Origin: Heliocidaris erythrogramma
Taxonomy: Eukaryota; Echinodermata; Echinoidea; Camarodonta; Echinometridae
Assembly (NCBI GenBank): GCA_025617745.1
Contig: CM046863.1
Span: 930,001-994,000, forward strand
Direction: 5' to 3'
DNA length: 64,000 nucleotides
Shown here: positions 51,037 through 60,509 of the stretch, piece by piece
Layout: each line of letters begins with the position of its first letter
Position numbering within the stretch: position 1 is the first letter of the stretch
Notes under the pieces: generated by a model
The model's input: only the letters and a program-made list of their open reading frames with translations
The model's database searches: none
What the model was told of the DNA's origin: nothing
Program-made: the position numbers and the translations under genes

Positions 51037-53229
51037 TCATTTGAAATTCCAAACTTGAACATAGCGTTTGGGAAAGTGTACTCTTCTGCCGGAGCGAGTT
51101 TGTCTGACTTCGGGCTTGGCAGGAGGAGTGATAGAGGGAGGTTGAGGCTGAGAGGTTGGTGTAGTAGGCGCTTGTGAAGGTATAGGGTCCTGTGAGAGTG
51201 TTGGACCAGGGTTGGTAGTAGATTTGACGGGCGAGTCCAAGTATGCAGGTTTCAAACGGTCGAGACTGACGCTGTCTTGTTTTCCTTTGAGTTGGATGAT
51301 GAAAAACTTGTCAGTTCGTCTGATGACTTCGAAGGGGCCGTCGTATGGTGGTTGGAGAGGTTTCTTGACTGCATCATGTCGCACAAATACATGGGTGCAT
51401 GTTGTGAGATCAGGATGAACCTGTGGTTTGCGTTGTTGAGCACGAGTGGGCTGAGGTCTGAGGTTCTGCATTTGTCTCCGTAGTCGGTGGATGTAGTTGC
51501 TAGGGTCCAAATCACAATCATTCTGACTAGGCGCTACAAACTGACCTGGCAACCTTATTGTTGTTCCATATACCAGTTCAGCTGCGCAACAACCTAAATC
51601 AGATTTGACTGCAGTTCGGATTCCAAGCAAGACGAGAGGGAGAGTTTCAGTCCATCTCGCACTAGTGGTAGCTTTGAGAGATGCTTTGAGTTGTCGATGA
51701 AAGCGCTCTACAAGTCCATTTGATGCTGGGTGGTAAGATGTAGTTCGAATCCGAGAGCTGCCAAGAAGATGAGTTAGGGCTTGAAAGAGAGAAGATTCAA
51801 ATTGTCGTCCTCTGTCGGTTGTGATGGTTGAGGGAGCTCCGAAGCGAGATACCCATTGTGAAATGAAAGCTTGGGCAACAGTCTCAGCTGATATGTCGGG
51901 GATTGGTATTGCCTCAGGCCATCGAGTGAAACGGTCAACACAAGTGAGGAGATATGCATTGCCATTTGAAGGAGGGAGGGGTCCCACGAGATCGATGTGG
52001 ATGTGGTCGAATCTAGCGTCTGGCGTTGCGAAAGTACCTATCGGTGCCTTGGTATGACGATGTACTTTGCAACGTTGACACTGTATGCAAGTTTTAGTCC
52101 AACTTCTGACATCTTTGTTGATTCCAGGCCATACAAATCGCTCAGTGATGAGTTTTTGAGTAGCATTGATGCCGGGGTGAGATAGGTTGTGAAGAGCATC
52201 AAACACAACTCGCCGAAATTTGGCTGGGATGTAAGGGCGAGGATTTGTAGTTGAAGTGTCACATAGAATGGTAGAGTCAGAAGTAGGGAGTGGTAGAGGT
52301 TGGAGTTTGAGCGAGGTTGTTTTGAGTTGTTTGAGTTCCTCGTCATCCTCCTGAGCAGTGGCGATGACATTGAAATCAATGTTGGAAGATGTTTTGAGCG
52401 AGTTGATTTCCATGCGGGAAAGTGTGTCTGCCACTACGTTGTGTTTGCCACTAACATGCCTAATATCAGTCGTGAATTGCGATATGTAGTCTAGATGCCT
52501 GACTTCTCGTGGTGAATACCTGTCGGGTCTAGAGTTGTAGGCATGGATGAGTGGTTTGTGATCTGTGTAGACACAGAATTGCCGTCCTTCTAGTGCATGC
52601 TTGAAGTGACGAATGGTGAGGTAGATAGCTAGAAGTTCACGTCCGAAAGTGCTATATCTGGTCTCCTCTGCTGGCTGCAGGCGTTTGGAGAAGAAGGCGA
52701 TGGGTTGCCAGTCATCGTCAACTAGTTGCTGCAACACCCCTCCGACAGCAACATCTGATGCATCAACCATAATGCAGAGTGGGGCATTAGGCTTAGGGTG
52801 TGACAGAAGTGTAGCGTTAGCTAATGCTGTCTTGACCGAGTTGAATGCATGGAGGGCTGTTTCGTCGAGATGAATTGCCTTGTTTTTCTGCTTGCATGCT
52901 AGGAGATCAGTGAGTGGTTGTGTGGTAGCTGCACAATCGGGAATGAAGCGTCGATAGAAGTTGATGAGTCCGAGAAACTCGCGAAGTTTGCGTAGAGAAT
53001 CAGGGACAGGGAAATCGTTGATGACTTTGACTTTCTCGGGAAGAGGGCGGATGCCGTTCTCATCAACGATATGGCCGAGAAAGGTGAGGGAGGATGCGCC
53101 AAATTCACATTTGGCTGGGTTGATGACAACTCCATATTTCGCAAGTCTAGTGAAGAGAAGTTGCAGGTGTTGTACATGCTGCTCCGGTGTCTCACTTGCG
53201 ATGAGGAGGTCGTCGATGTAGGCGTACAC
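51037..53229 (-). pseudogene. gypsy pol: RT end, RNase H and integrase
   Basis: 730-codon open frame. It opens at the YIDD catalytic box of reverse transcriptase (residues 4-7) and runs through the connection to RNase H: D156, E198, D223 and D268 are at the expected catalytic places. Integrase follows with zinc ligands H347, H351, C381, C384 and the DDE triad D413, D472, E508. The C-terminus is Pro/Ser/Thr-rich and ends near [10 protein letters not shown], common in gypsy elements. These domains would copy the RNA into DNA, remove the RNA strand and insert the DNA. All key residues are present, but the frame is separated from the N-terminal part of RT by a single-base frame change near 53238-53246. 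It is therefore not continuous with gag-pro as assembled. Confidence 0.93.
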
Positions 53230-53603
53230 AAAGGGAAGACCACGGTTACCTCATCAATGAATCGTTGAAAAGTTTGTGCGGCATTGCGTAGCCCAAAAGG
53301 CATGGGCACAAACTCAAATAACCCAAAGGGTGTGGTGATGGCTGTTTTGTGTACGTCTGAGGGATCGACTGGTATCTGATGGTAAGCTCGTATGAGATCG
53401 AGTTTTGTGAAAACTCGTTTGCCTGCTAGGGCAGAGGTGAAATCTTGAAGATGGGGGATTGGATATTTATCGGGAACTGTATTCCTGTTTAGTGCCCGAT
53501 AGTCTCCGCACGGTCTCCAGTCTCCAGGGGTTTTCTTGGGCACCATATGAAGTGGGGATGCCCAGTTGCTGCTGGATGGTCGGGTGATACCCAGTTCTAG
53601 CAT
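52899..53603 (-). pseudogene. gypsy pol: N-terminal reverse transcriptase
   Basis: Residues 1-120 are [24 protein letters not shown], the motif-A aspartate D69 in [11 protein letters not shown], and [17 protein letters not shown]. After about residue 120 the frame leaves the protein (the YIDD box is in another frame from 53229), so the listed tail is not real. RT homology also extends upstream in this same frame to about 53638 (AKAEFDHM before the nominal start), so the start codon at 53603 is only an internal Met. The frame change to the protease frame lies near 53634-53640. Confidence 0.88.
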
Positions 53604-54268
53604 GTGGTCAAATTCAGCTTTTGCGATGGTGGCCTGTCGGTTGCTAGGCGACGTGGACGGGCTGATACAGGAGGGCCTTTAGTCTCAATGTGATGGGTGA
53701 CGGAATGTTTGATTGTTGCCTCCTTGTACACATGACGTGTGATGTCAGGAAATTGATTGAGAAGAGATTTGTAAGCAGCTTGACTGTCTGGCTTTACAAA
53801 CATAGGACTGATAGAAGGAGTAGAAGAAAGGATGCCTTTTACTGAAAGATTAGTAGTAGAATCGATGAGTCGAAGATTGCGAACATCAACCAGCAAACCA
53901 AAGTGGTGTAGGAAGTCTGCCCCTAGGATAGGCGTGGAAATATCAGCAATGATGAAAATCCATCTGCAAGCTCGACGTAAGCCGACGTCGAGAGTCAGGC
54001 TTCGCTCTCCGTAAGTAGTAATACTTGAGCGATTTACTGCTTGTAGATGAAATTTCGAAGAAGGGTGATGTTTCTCCGATTTTGAAGGAGGAAGAACGCT
54101 TACTTCAGCTCCAGTGTCTACGAGAAATCGAATTCCAGTTTTCCTATCGGTAACGTAGAAGAGGCGACTATTTTGTGTCGTGCCAGTGGGACTTGTCGCT
54201 GCTAGTCGCTGGCTTGGTCGTTTCCCTGGTTGGTAGAAGCAGGTTTGAAGGAGCAGGGAGGAGAGCAT
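53597..54268 (-). pseudogene. gypsy aspartic protease region
   Basis: Contains LFYVTDRKTGIRFLVDTGAE with the catalytic DTG at residues 51-53, and ILGADFLHHFGLLVD, typical of retropepsins. The protease would cleave the gag-pol product. It ends in the linker before RT ([14 protein letters not shown]). The first ~25 residues overlap the end of the gag frame by 67 bp in a different frame, which could be a natural gag-pol frameshift or another indel. Confidence 0.85.
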
Positions 54269-55100
54269 TTCTTGGCCTCAATACCGAACCTCCAGTGATA
54301 ATAGCAGTCCCCTCCAGCATGGCGTTGTGAGCTGGGGCTTCTTGCTTTTCGGTCTTGTTTTTGACGAGAACCTCGATCACGGCTACGACTTCGGCCTCGA
54401 TCAGGCTGAGAAGACAGGGCTTGAACTTGCAATGTAAGCTGTGAAATTTGAGCCTTGAGTTCTTGCATCTCAGCAGAAGAAGTAGAAGAAGGAGTAGGTT
54501 GGGAGGAAGAAGACAGGTTCGAGATAGCGTGATAGTTTGATGGAGTAGTTGTCTCAATAATTTTATCCGCCAAATCCGCGAGCTTTTCTATCTCCATAGA
54601 GTCCCTAGTTGAAGCTAATACAAGTTGCACATTTGTTGGGAGCCTTTGTAGAAAAAGTTGCTTCAGAATGTTCTCCTCTAGCTTGCTGGTTCCTAATAAT
54701 TGCTTCATTTTTCGGAGTAACTGAGAGGGTTTGCGATCTCCCAGTTCCTCTGAAATGAGTAACTGATGTAGGCGTTTTTGCTCGGATGCCGAAGTCCTCT
54801 GGATAAGCTCAGCCCTTAGTTTGTCGTATGGCGTTTCCTTCGGGGTGAGATGAGAATATCACGAATTTCTTGAGCATATTCAGGCTGAAGGGATGCGACA
54901 ACGTAAGCGAATTTCGTTGCCTGAGCAGTGACGCCTCGGGTTGTGAACTGCGCCTCTACCTGGGCGAACCAAATGGTAGGATCATTTGGCCAGAAGGGAG
55001 GAATTCAAAGTTTGAGTTGAACATTTGAGACAGATGGAGAGCTAGAAGAAGTTTCAGAAGATGGAGAAGTTGAAGAATCAGTCATATTGTCAGTAGGCAT
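54202..55100 (-). pseudogene. gypsy gag, interrupted
   Basis: The likely start is at 55100 (MPTDNMTDSS). Codon 32 is TGA (55005-55007) just before PPFWPNDPTIWFAQVEAQF, a conserved gag motif in this group. A single-base frame change lies near 54841-54845. The rest (54202 to about 54840) includes YDKLRAELIQRT, a capsid-like region, an RS-rich stretch and a C-x2-H-x9-C-x3-C knuckle (CYYHWRFGIEAKKCSPPC), then the stop at 54202. Gag packages element RNA. With these breaks it cannot yield full-length protein. Confidence 0.85.
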
Positions 55101-55204
55101 TGTGACAGTTGAAATGGCAAGTAGATATATGAAGTAAAGGGTGACAATAAATGAAAACAATTTGACGAAGGATGAATGCTACTCAGCACGTTGGTCGGGT
55201 TTAG

Positions 55205-55222
55205 ATCACGTCGGGGTCACCA
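55205..55222 (-). other. Primer-binding site, tRNA-Trp type
   Basis: Minus strand reads TGGTGACCCCGACGTGAT one base inside the 5' LTR. This is complementary to the 3' end of animal tRNA-Trp (TCACGTCGGGGTCACCA), recalled knowledge. Confidence 0.85.
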
Positions 55223-55223
55223 G

Positions 55224-55916
55224 TGTAGCGGTTGGTCGCTACTTATAAGGCGAGATGGGAATAAGAAGCAATCACCACTTACCGACTTTATGCGTGCAGG
55301 GGTTAACCGGACATGGATCCTCCAAAATGCCAAAAGTTTCCAAATATTGCACAATCCGATTCAAATATATATTTACACAGGTATCACCACAGAAATGATC
55401 ACAAAACTACTTGGCTAGCACAAGCGAGATTTGGACTGTTCTCTGAGTGAATTGCAGAGAATAAAATGATGAAATAGAAATTCCTCCAGGTGAGATGATG
55501 GAGTATTGAATTAATGTGAAGTAGAGAATTGTAGAAATTGCTCCAATTGAAGTGCAGGAAACAAATTCAGAAGTGAAGAGATGACATCCTCAAATTAACG
55601 TGTTAACTCGATGAGAAAACTTTGAGAAGTGTGTCTAGCAAGATGGAGATGAAAAGTGTTTGTTCTTATCCCTTGCTAGTGTGGCAGGATGAAGAAGAAA
55701 GGGAGTATTGTTGAAAGTCCTTGAATTGAGGGTGAGTCATTAATGTGCGATGGGCATGGCCATGCAGCTAACCACTTGTTGATAGATAAATGTGATAACA
55801 TAGGGGTGGTCGTGATTGCTGGTATAAAGGGCAATGTCCTCTCAAAATGACTTTGTACAATAAGTGAAAGTGAGAAATTAAAGAAAAGATGAAGTGAGGA
55901 TGAGGAAAATACTACA
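55224..55916 (-). repeat. 5' LTR of gypsy element
   Basis: 693 bp, TGTAG...CTACA. Near-identical to the LTR at 50263-50956. On the minus strand a TATA-like CCTTTATACC lies about 90 bp into the LTR and could serve its promoter. Confidence 0.93.
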
Positions 55917-56077
55917 CCCTGAATGTAGTGAAAATGTAACGGGCAATTTTCAACCTACAACCCCCCCCCCCCCCCCCCCTCGTTCGGCAGGAAAAAGGGT
56001 ATACATCACAGGTACAGGTTGATTCCTACTTCTCTACCTTATACATGTAGTTCATTTGACAGAAAATCTGTTTTCCA
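55917..56077. other. Short flank with C-run
   Basis: Sequence after the gypsy element, with an ~18-base C-run at 55962-55979. Nothing else recognised. Confidence 0.5.
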
Positions 56078-56450
56078 ATGATTCCCTCTCTCTCTTTCAC
56101 CATTTCTTCTCTTGTGCTTTCCCTCCCTTTCTCCCTCTTTATGCCCAAAATTCTCCACTTACACACATCTTCCCTCAACTTTTTATCTCCTTTTTCCCCC
56201 AATGATTCCCTCTCTCTCTATTTCTCCCCTTGTGCTTTCCCTCCATTTCTCCCTCTTTATGCCCAAAATTCTCCACTTTCACACATCTTCCCTCAACTTT
56301 TTTATCTCTCCCTTTTCCCCCCAGTGATTCCCTCTCTTTTTCACTATTTCTTCTCTTGTGCTTTCTGTCTCCCTTTCTCCTTCTTTTTGCCCAATATTCT
56401 CCAATTACACACATCTCCTCTCAACTTTTTATCTCTCTTTTTTTTTTTTC
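56078..56450. repeat. Pyrimidine-rich ~120 bp tandem repeat
   Basis: About three copies, each starting TGATTCCCTCTCT at 56078, 56202 and 56324 and containing TTTATGCCCAAAATTCTCC and ACACATCTTCCCTCAAC. Long ORFs on both strands here are artefacts of the repeat. Confidence 0.85.
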
Positions 56451-57834
56451 TTTTTCCATTCTGCCAATTGTTGGTTTTGATCTCATTCCCGCACTCATAC
56501 CTTTCTTTTCAATTGTTAGTTTCATTCACGACAAGCCTTGCATAGTAAATGTGTTTGAGCTCTTCCATGGAGATATAGATGTTTTATCCAGGAAATGGTT
56601 GTCTTACAATTGAACATCAAAAATTCAACAGAATACCCACCCCCCCCCCCCCCCAAAAAAAAAAAAATAACAAAACAAAACAAACAAAACTGATTAGCTT
56701 CCAAAGTGTGTTTCATTAACAAATTAAACAACAAATGCCATAAAAAATAACAGTCCTCATATGCCATTAACAATAGAGTTATCATTCTTGACTGAGATAC
56801 ATGCATCTTTACAACATCAATTACAAAAAATGCTCTGGGCAAATACTTAGATGTGAACTCAGTTACCCAATTCCAATTTTATTTCTGACAGTGAAAATGA
56901 ATATTCAAAATAAGCCTCCTAGACTCTTTTCCTCTGATACTTGAAGCAAAAACAGCAATAAAATTTTTACATTGTCACAGTGTAGCACACCCTCATGTAA
57001 TAAACCCAACTTTCAGGGAAACTGATATCCATGTATAGGAATTAAATATCATGAAAAGATAGACTGAACAATGACGTACTAGCATTTTTAACATTTCTTA
57101 TAAACAGTTATATACATGATAAATGTATATGCTATCTAAGCGTTATCAAGTTAACAACTAGACCAACATATATAAGTACATAATAATAAATACAACAATA
57201 AATCAAATGAAAGAAGAAAAAAAAAATCTGTAGAAAAAATAATGTCAATTTGAAAAGAAATATGATGTGAAGCAACAATAATGATGATCACATGAATGAC
57301 CCGATTAAATAAAAGATGTTTGCCAGTCATTAGTACTGAATATTTTTTTCTTTCAAATAATGACTTTGTGTAAATGTTTACACTGATGGAACAACAGTTC
57401 TGATACATAAATATTTTTAAAATGTTCAATTCTACTATCACCTTTGCATAATGTTGAGATTTGTGCATGTCATATCCAAGCCCCAATAAAAAAAAAATAT
57501 GAGAATAATGGTTGCATAGCTTAAATTAAAGTTCCACAGAGCTGCCCTCCCTTTTGATTTTTTTTGCAAAGGTTAAAAAAATATATATACATACAGTAAA
57601 CTTTGAAAAGAAAATACCCTAAAGAGGTAAAATGCAGGGAATATTTCCAATTTAAAAAAAAATATCTTTGAAAATCTATCTTAGAACAGTAATAAAAATC
57701 TCAGTAATAAGGTGGAAGTAAAACATATTTTTCTGTAAACATAGATCTTGACAAGGTGGGGGAAAAGATATCAACAGCAAAATTGTATGTAGGTCTACGC
57801 CTCTTCAAAGCCCCTGTTCTGTTCTGATCCAGGA
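56451..57834. other. AT-rich interior, nothing recognised
   Basis: Low-GC sequence inside the TTAA element with a C-run/A-run at 56639-56668. Short ORFs up to 111 codons have no recognisable domain. No transposase motif was found. Confidence 0.5.
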
Positions 57835-58117
57835 TTGAGTAAAAGAGGGGGCCCAAAAATGAAAGTTTGTCAAAAGGTAGACCCGTATTTTTCTGGTCTC
57901 GCCAGCTTCTCGAAAAGTCGCTCAGCGAGGAGGGGGGGGGCGGGGGGGGGGGGGGGGCAAAAAAAAGAAATTCGCCAAACCTTCAAAAATCGCTCAGTAA
58001 GGGGTTATTGGGGTCCAGTTTCCCCTCCATAATTCCCTGACAAGCAACAAAAAAAATCATACTTCTCTTCCAAAGGGGGGGGGACCGGGCCGGCTGTGCC
58101 CCCTGGATCCGCCAATG
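57835..58117. repeat. G-rich dispersed repeat
   Basis: Contains TCTCGCCAGCTTCTCGAAAA, a G-run (57932-57957), CCCTGACAAGCAACAAAAAA and CCCCTGGATCCGCCAATGG. Related sequence is at 60660-60950 in the same orientation and at 62390-62640 in the opposite orientation (GTTGCTTGTCAGAGAA). Its left-hand end replaces the end of a P2X7-like exon. Confidence 0.7.
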
Positions 58118-58118
58118 G

Positions 58119-58195
58119 TTCTGATGGAAATGCTGCACGGATTCTTGTCACGGCACAAGATGGAAGAGGAACACGTCCTGCCCTGCCTGGCTTTC
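58119..58195 (-). CDS. P2X7-ballast-like exon, third block (truncated)
   Basis: After a TTTTATAG acceptor the frame reads KPGRAGRVPLPSCAVTRIRA then AFPSE, resembling the conserved VxLPSCxVxxIRxxFP motif near the end of the ballast domain. After FPSE the sequence turns into the GGCGGATCCAGGGGG dispersed repeat, so the natural C-terminus is lost. Confidence 0.6.
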
Positions 58196-58453
58196 CTATA
58201 AAAGATTTTTTTTTAAGATTAGACAACTTCAAAACAATGCACAGTGTAGTCTATGATGTAGGTGATAGTGAGGTAACTTTTACTTTGAACTTCACAAATA
58301 AACAATAGAAGATAATCTTCCTCTATTTACATTAAGGCTAAAACATTATTTTCTTTTATAGAATATCGTAATATTAATTTCATAAGGAGCCAAATTTTAT
58401 ATAATACAGGAATACTGCAGTAAGGATTAAAACAAAAAATATGGTGTACTCAC

Positions 58454-58560
58454 TGATTTTCAGTTGCATCCTGCCTTGCCTGTCCGCCATACTGCTGTCG
58501 ATACAAATAGTAAGCAGTTTCCATCACATACCGCTCCATGCAGACACACTGGATGAAACC
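58454..58560 (-). CDS. P2X7-ballast-like exon, second block
   Basis: 107 bp, open in one frame only, bordered by an acceptor with a CTT-rich polypyrimidine tract (ending CACCCAG) and a GTGAGT donor. It encodes about 35 residues containing CVCMERYVMETAYYLYRQQY, which resembles the conserved CL-x2-WVL-x2-AY-x2-YRQQYG segment of the ballast domain. Too short to show in ordinary ORF scans. Confidence 0.65.
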
Positions 58561-58951
58561 CTGGGTGGAGAAGAAGAAGAAGAAGAAGAAGATCATATCT
58601 ATTGTCAACTATAACGGTACCTACACTTACTTAGTGTAGCAGCACAAAGAAAACAAGCAAGATAACAGGAGAGCTAAGAGTTTTCTGGATATCAATGTTA
58701 GAATTTACTAGAATCAAACGCTACCACCCCATGCACCAGTAAAACTGCCCAAGCGCAAGCCCAGGCAGGGTCAGCAGGCGAACAATCAAACGGCGCGGCG
58801 TGTACCCCCGCCGCACATCGAGCTCACTGCCTCGATCAGCGAAGTATCAGCTCAGCCTCTCGGGCAATTTGCAAGCGTAAACAAGATTCATAATACGTGG
58901 ATATGCGTGAATTAAACTTTAATCGGTAATTTATTATCAAAAAATAATTAC

Positions 58952-59152
58952 CAGTTGTTATTCCCAAGTCTCCCGTCGATATCCTCTCCGTTATTAAAAT
59001 CAGGGACGTCTCTGTCATCATCAGAATCTTGCCCAGAATCCGACATGTCTGGCTCAAACATAGTATACGACCGGGCCCCTAATTCCTCTTCAATTTCTTC
59101 TGGGACTTGATGCTCCAAATCAGATATATCTGATCCTGAATAAGTGTCCTGG
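58952..59152 (-). CDS. Acidic exon upstream of the ballast-like exons
   Basis: 201 bp between a TTCTTCAG acceptor and a GTAATT donor. It encodes an Asp/Glu/Ser-rich peptide with SDISDLEHQVPEEIEEELGA, EPDMSDSGQDSDDD and RLGNNN, ending in TG of what would be a Trp codon. In related invertebrate proteins (recalled) the same layout precedes a WC-x-CG motif. No clear start codon in frame; an initiating exon further right was not identified. Confidence 0.55.
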
Positions 59153-59318
59153 CTGAAGAAGATGATGCCAACGTTGATGTAGGATTTTGTCTTTAAAAAG
59201 CTAAAATGAAATGCTGAAATGGCACGAAGTCGAAGGGATCTACACGAAGCTGATCAATAGCCATAACACACACACATCGATACTCGATCCAGCTTGTGTG
59301 AGTCGAGCGTTCTGTGGG

Positions 59319-59336
59319 TGACGTCACATGACGTCA
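59319..59336. promoter_or_regulatory. Two CRE palindromes near right end
   Basis: TGACGTCA at 59319-59326 and 59329-59336, about 170-185 bp upstream (minus strand) of the acidic exon. Mirrors the CRE upstream of the THAP ORF. Confidence 0.4.
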
Positions 59337-59483
59337 TCGATCGCTGGACCGATTTTCCAAAATTTTTAGGGGCGTTCCCAGTTATTTTTTTATTTTCAAG
59401 GTTACAGATTAATGAATGGAATTCAGGTAATATGATTGACAGATCTGGATTCACAGTAGAAAAGTCTATTAAATGAAGTTCCT

Positions 59484-59507
59484 TTGTAATTCCATAAAAG
59501 GGGACCT
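59484..59507 (-). repeat. Right terminal inverted repeat
   Basis: Reverse complement starts AGGTCCCCTTTTATG and continues GAATTACAA, matching the left end with two mismatches. TTAA follows at 59508-59511. Confidence 0.75.
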
Positions 59508-59589
59508 TTAATATCTTACTCTATATTTTTCAAGTCTGATTTTTGCACGAGAAAAAGGATGGATAGTTAAAAAAACATTTCTTGAACCC

Positions 59590-60470
59590 TTTTTGTCAAT
59601 AAATGCCGCTATATATCCCTTGGATCATGCCTGCTTTTTGACAGAGTCATCTGCCATAGGGTTAACACGTGAAAACATGGATTTTAAAAATGATTATAGT
59701 TCCTCTAGTATTACCTTGAATTTAGTGCAAATGTAGCTTACATGTAATTTGAGACTCTGAAAAGGCTTAATGAAGGCTCAAAAGGTGCAAAGGACCCCGC
59801 ATAAATCCCCGGGAATATGCATGCTTTTGGCCTTCCATCTCCCATAGGTTAACACGCAAAAACGGGAATTTTTGAATGATTATAATTCCCGCAAAATTAA
59901 ATCAAAATTTTGAAAAATGTGCCTTGAATAAAATTTAAGGCTATGAAAATGTATAATTAAGACTCAACTAGTTGAATAGACCCCGCATAAATCCCCGGGA
60001 ATATGCATGCTTTTTACCCCAAAAAAGTCTCTCCTGCCATAGGTTTACACGCGAAAACAAGGAATTTTAGGATGATTATAATTCCCTTTGTTTATCTTTG
60101 AAAATGTAAAAAATGTGATTTACATGAAATTTAAAGCTCTGATAAGGTATAATTAAGGCTTGATGAGTCCAGTAAACCCCCCATAAATCCCCGGGAATAT
60201 GCATGCTTTTGGCCTTCCAGCTCCCATAGGTTAACACATGAAAACAGGGGTTTTGAAATGATTTTAATTCCCCTAGTATTTATTTGAAATTATGAAAAAT
60301 GTGATTTACATGAAATTTAAAGCTCTGAAAGGGTATAATTGAGGCTCGATGAGTCCAATAAACCCCGCACAAATCCCCGGGAATATGCATGCTTTTGACC
60401 AAAAAAAAATAATTTGCCATATTACACGTGAATTCCAATTTTGTTATCGATGACCTAATTTGGGCGTGTA
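59590..60470. repeat. ~190 bp tandem repeat
   Basis: ATAAATCCCC (or a variant) starts at 59801, 59987, 60183 and 60369, with a diverged copy near 59599. Spacings are 186-196 bp. Each unit contains GGGAATATGCATGC, CCCATAGGTTAACAC and a GATTATAATTCC-like word. The sequence left of the TTAA element (49392-49430) carries the same CCATAGG..AACAYGTGAAAA motif, so the transposon probably inserted in the outermost unit. Confidence 0.85.
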
Positions 60471-60509
60471 CCGATCACGTGAGATCGACGACATCCAATG
60501 AGATCGTGC

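Larger units (their letters stand above)
50263..55916 (-). mobile_element. Ty3/gypsy LTR retrotransposon
   Basis: 5654 bp, minus strand. LTRs of 693-694 bp begin TGTAG and end CTACA. Order on the minus strand: 5' LTR, tRNA-Trp-type primer site, gag with a C-x2-H-x9-C-x3-C knuckle, protease (DTG), reverse transcriptase (YIDD), RNase H, integrase (HHCC, DDE), polypurine tract, 3' LTR. Protease-RT-RNaseH-integrase order is diagnostic of Ty3/gypsy. There is no env-like ORF and no recognisable chromodomain. The two LTRs differ at only about two positions, so the insertion is recent, yet the coding region has a stop and several frame changes. No clear 4-6 bp target duplication was seen (AGTCC left, CCCTG right). 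Confidence 0.92.
58119..59152 (-). pseudogene. Gene fragment with P2X7 C-terminal 'ballast'-like domain
   Basis: Three separate exon-like blocks on the minus strand (59152-58952, 58560-58454, 58195-58119) match, in order, the acidic N-terminal part and two conserved pieces of the cysteine-rich cytoplasmic ballast domain of P2X7, a domain also found in many stand-alone invertebrate proteins (recalled knowledge). The blocks have splice-like borders, but phases do not join: the cysteine-rich WC-x-CG segment expected between blocks 1 and 2 and the AYRQ/RWCWG-type segment between 2 and 3 are not seen. The last block runs into a dispersed repeat. Most likely a degraded copy, or a gene whose missing exons are not in the assembly. 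It reads inward from the right end of the TTAA element, opposite the THAP ORF. Confidence 0.6.
49443..59507. mobile_element. Kolobok/T2-like TTAA transposon carrying THAP and P2X7-ballast-like genes
   Basis: Both ends read inward as AGGTCCCCTTTTATG, then one mismatch, AATTA, one mismatch, AA: about 24 bp with 2 mismatches, flanked on each side by TTAA. TTAA duplications and THAP-domain proteins are known for the Kolobok superfamily, and Xenopus T2 elements end in TTTAAAGG, as here (established knowledge, recalled). The interior has a THAP ORF on the left, P2X7 C-terminal-like exons on the right, and a nested gypsy element. Without the nested element the length is about 4.4 kb. No DDE transposase was recognised, so this copy is probably non-autonomous or degraded. 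PiggyBac also uses TTAA but lacks THAP. Confidence 0.6.

Noticed and set aside
52961..53221. Plus-strand ORFs over the gypsy pol region
   Set aside because: Antisense shadows of the RT/RNase H/integrase frames.
56078..56545. 155-codon Ser/Leu/Phe-rich ORF
   Set aside because: Translation of the pyrimidine-rich ~120 bp tandem repeat.
49443..59507. PiggyBac assignment
   Set aside because: TTAA fits, but the ends (AGGTCCCC) and the THAP domain point more to Kolobok/T2; no transposase is present to decide.
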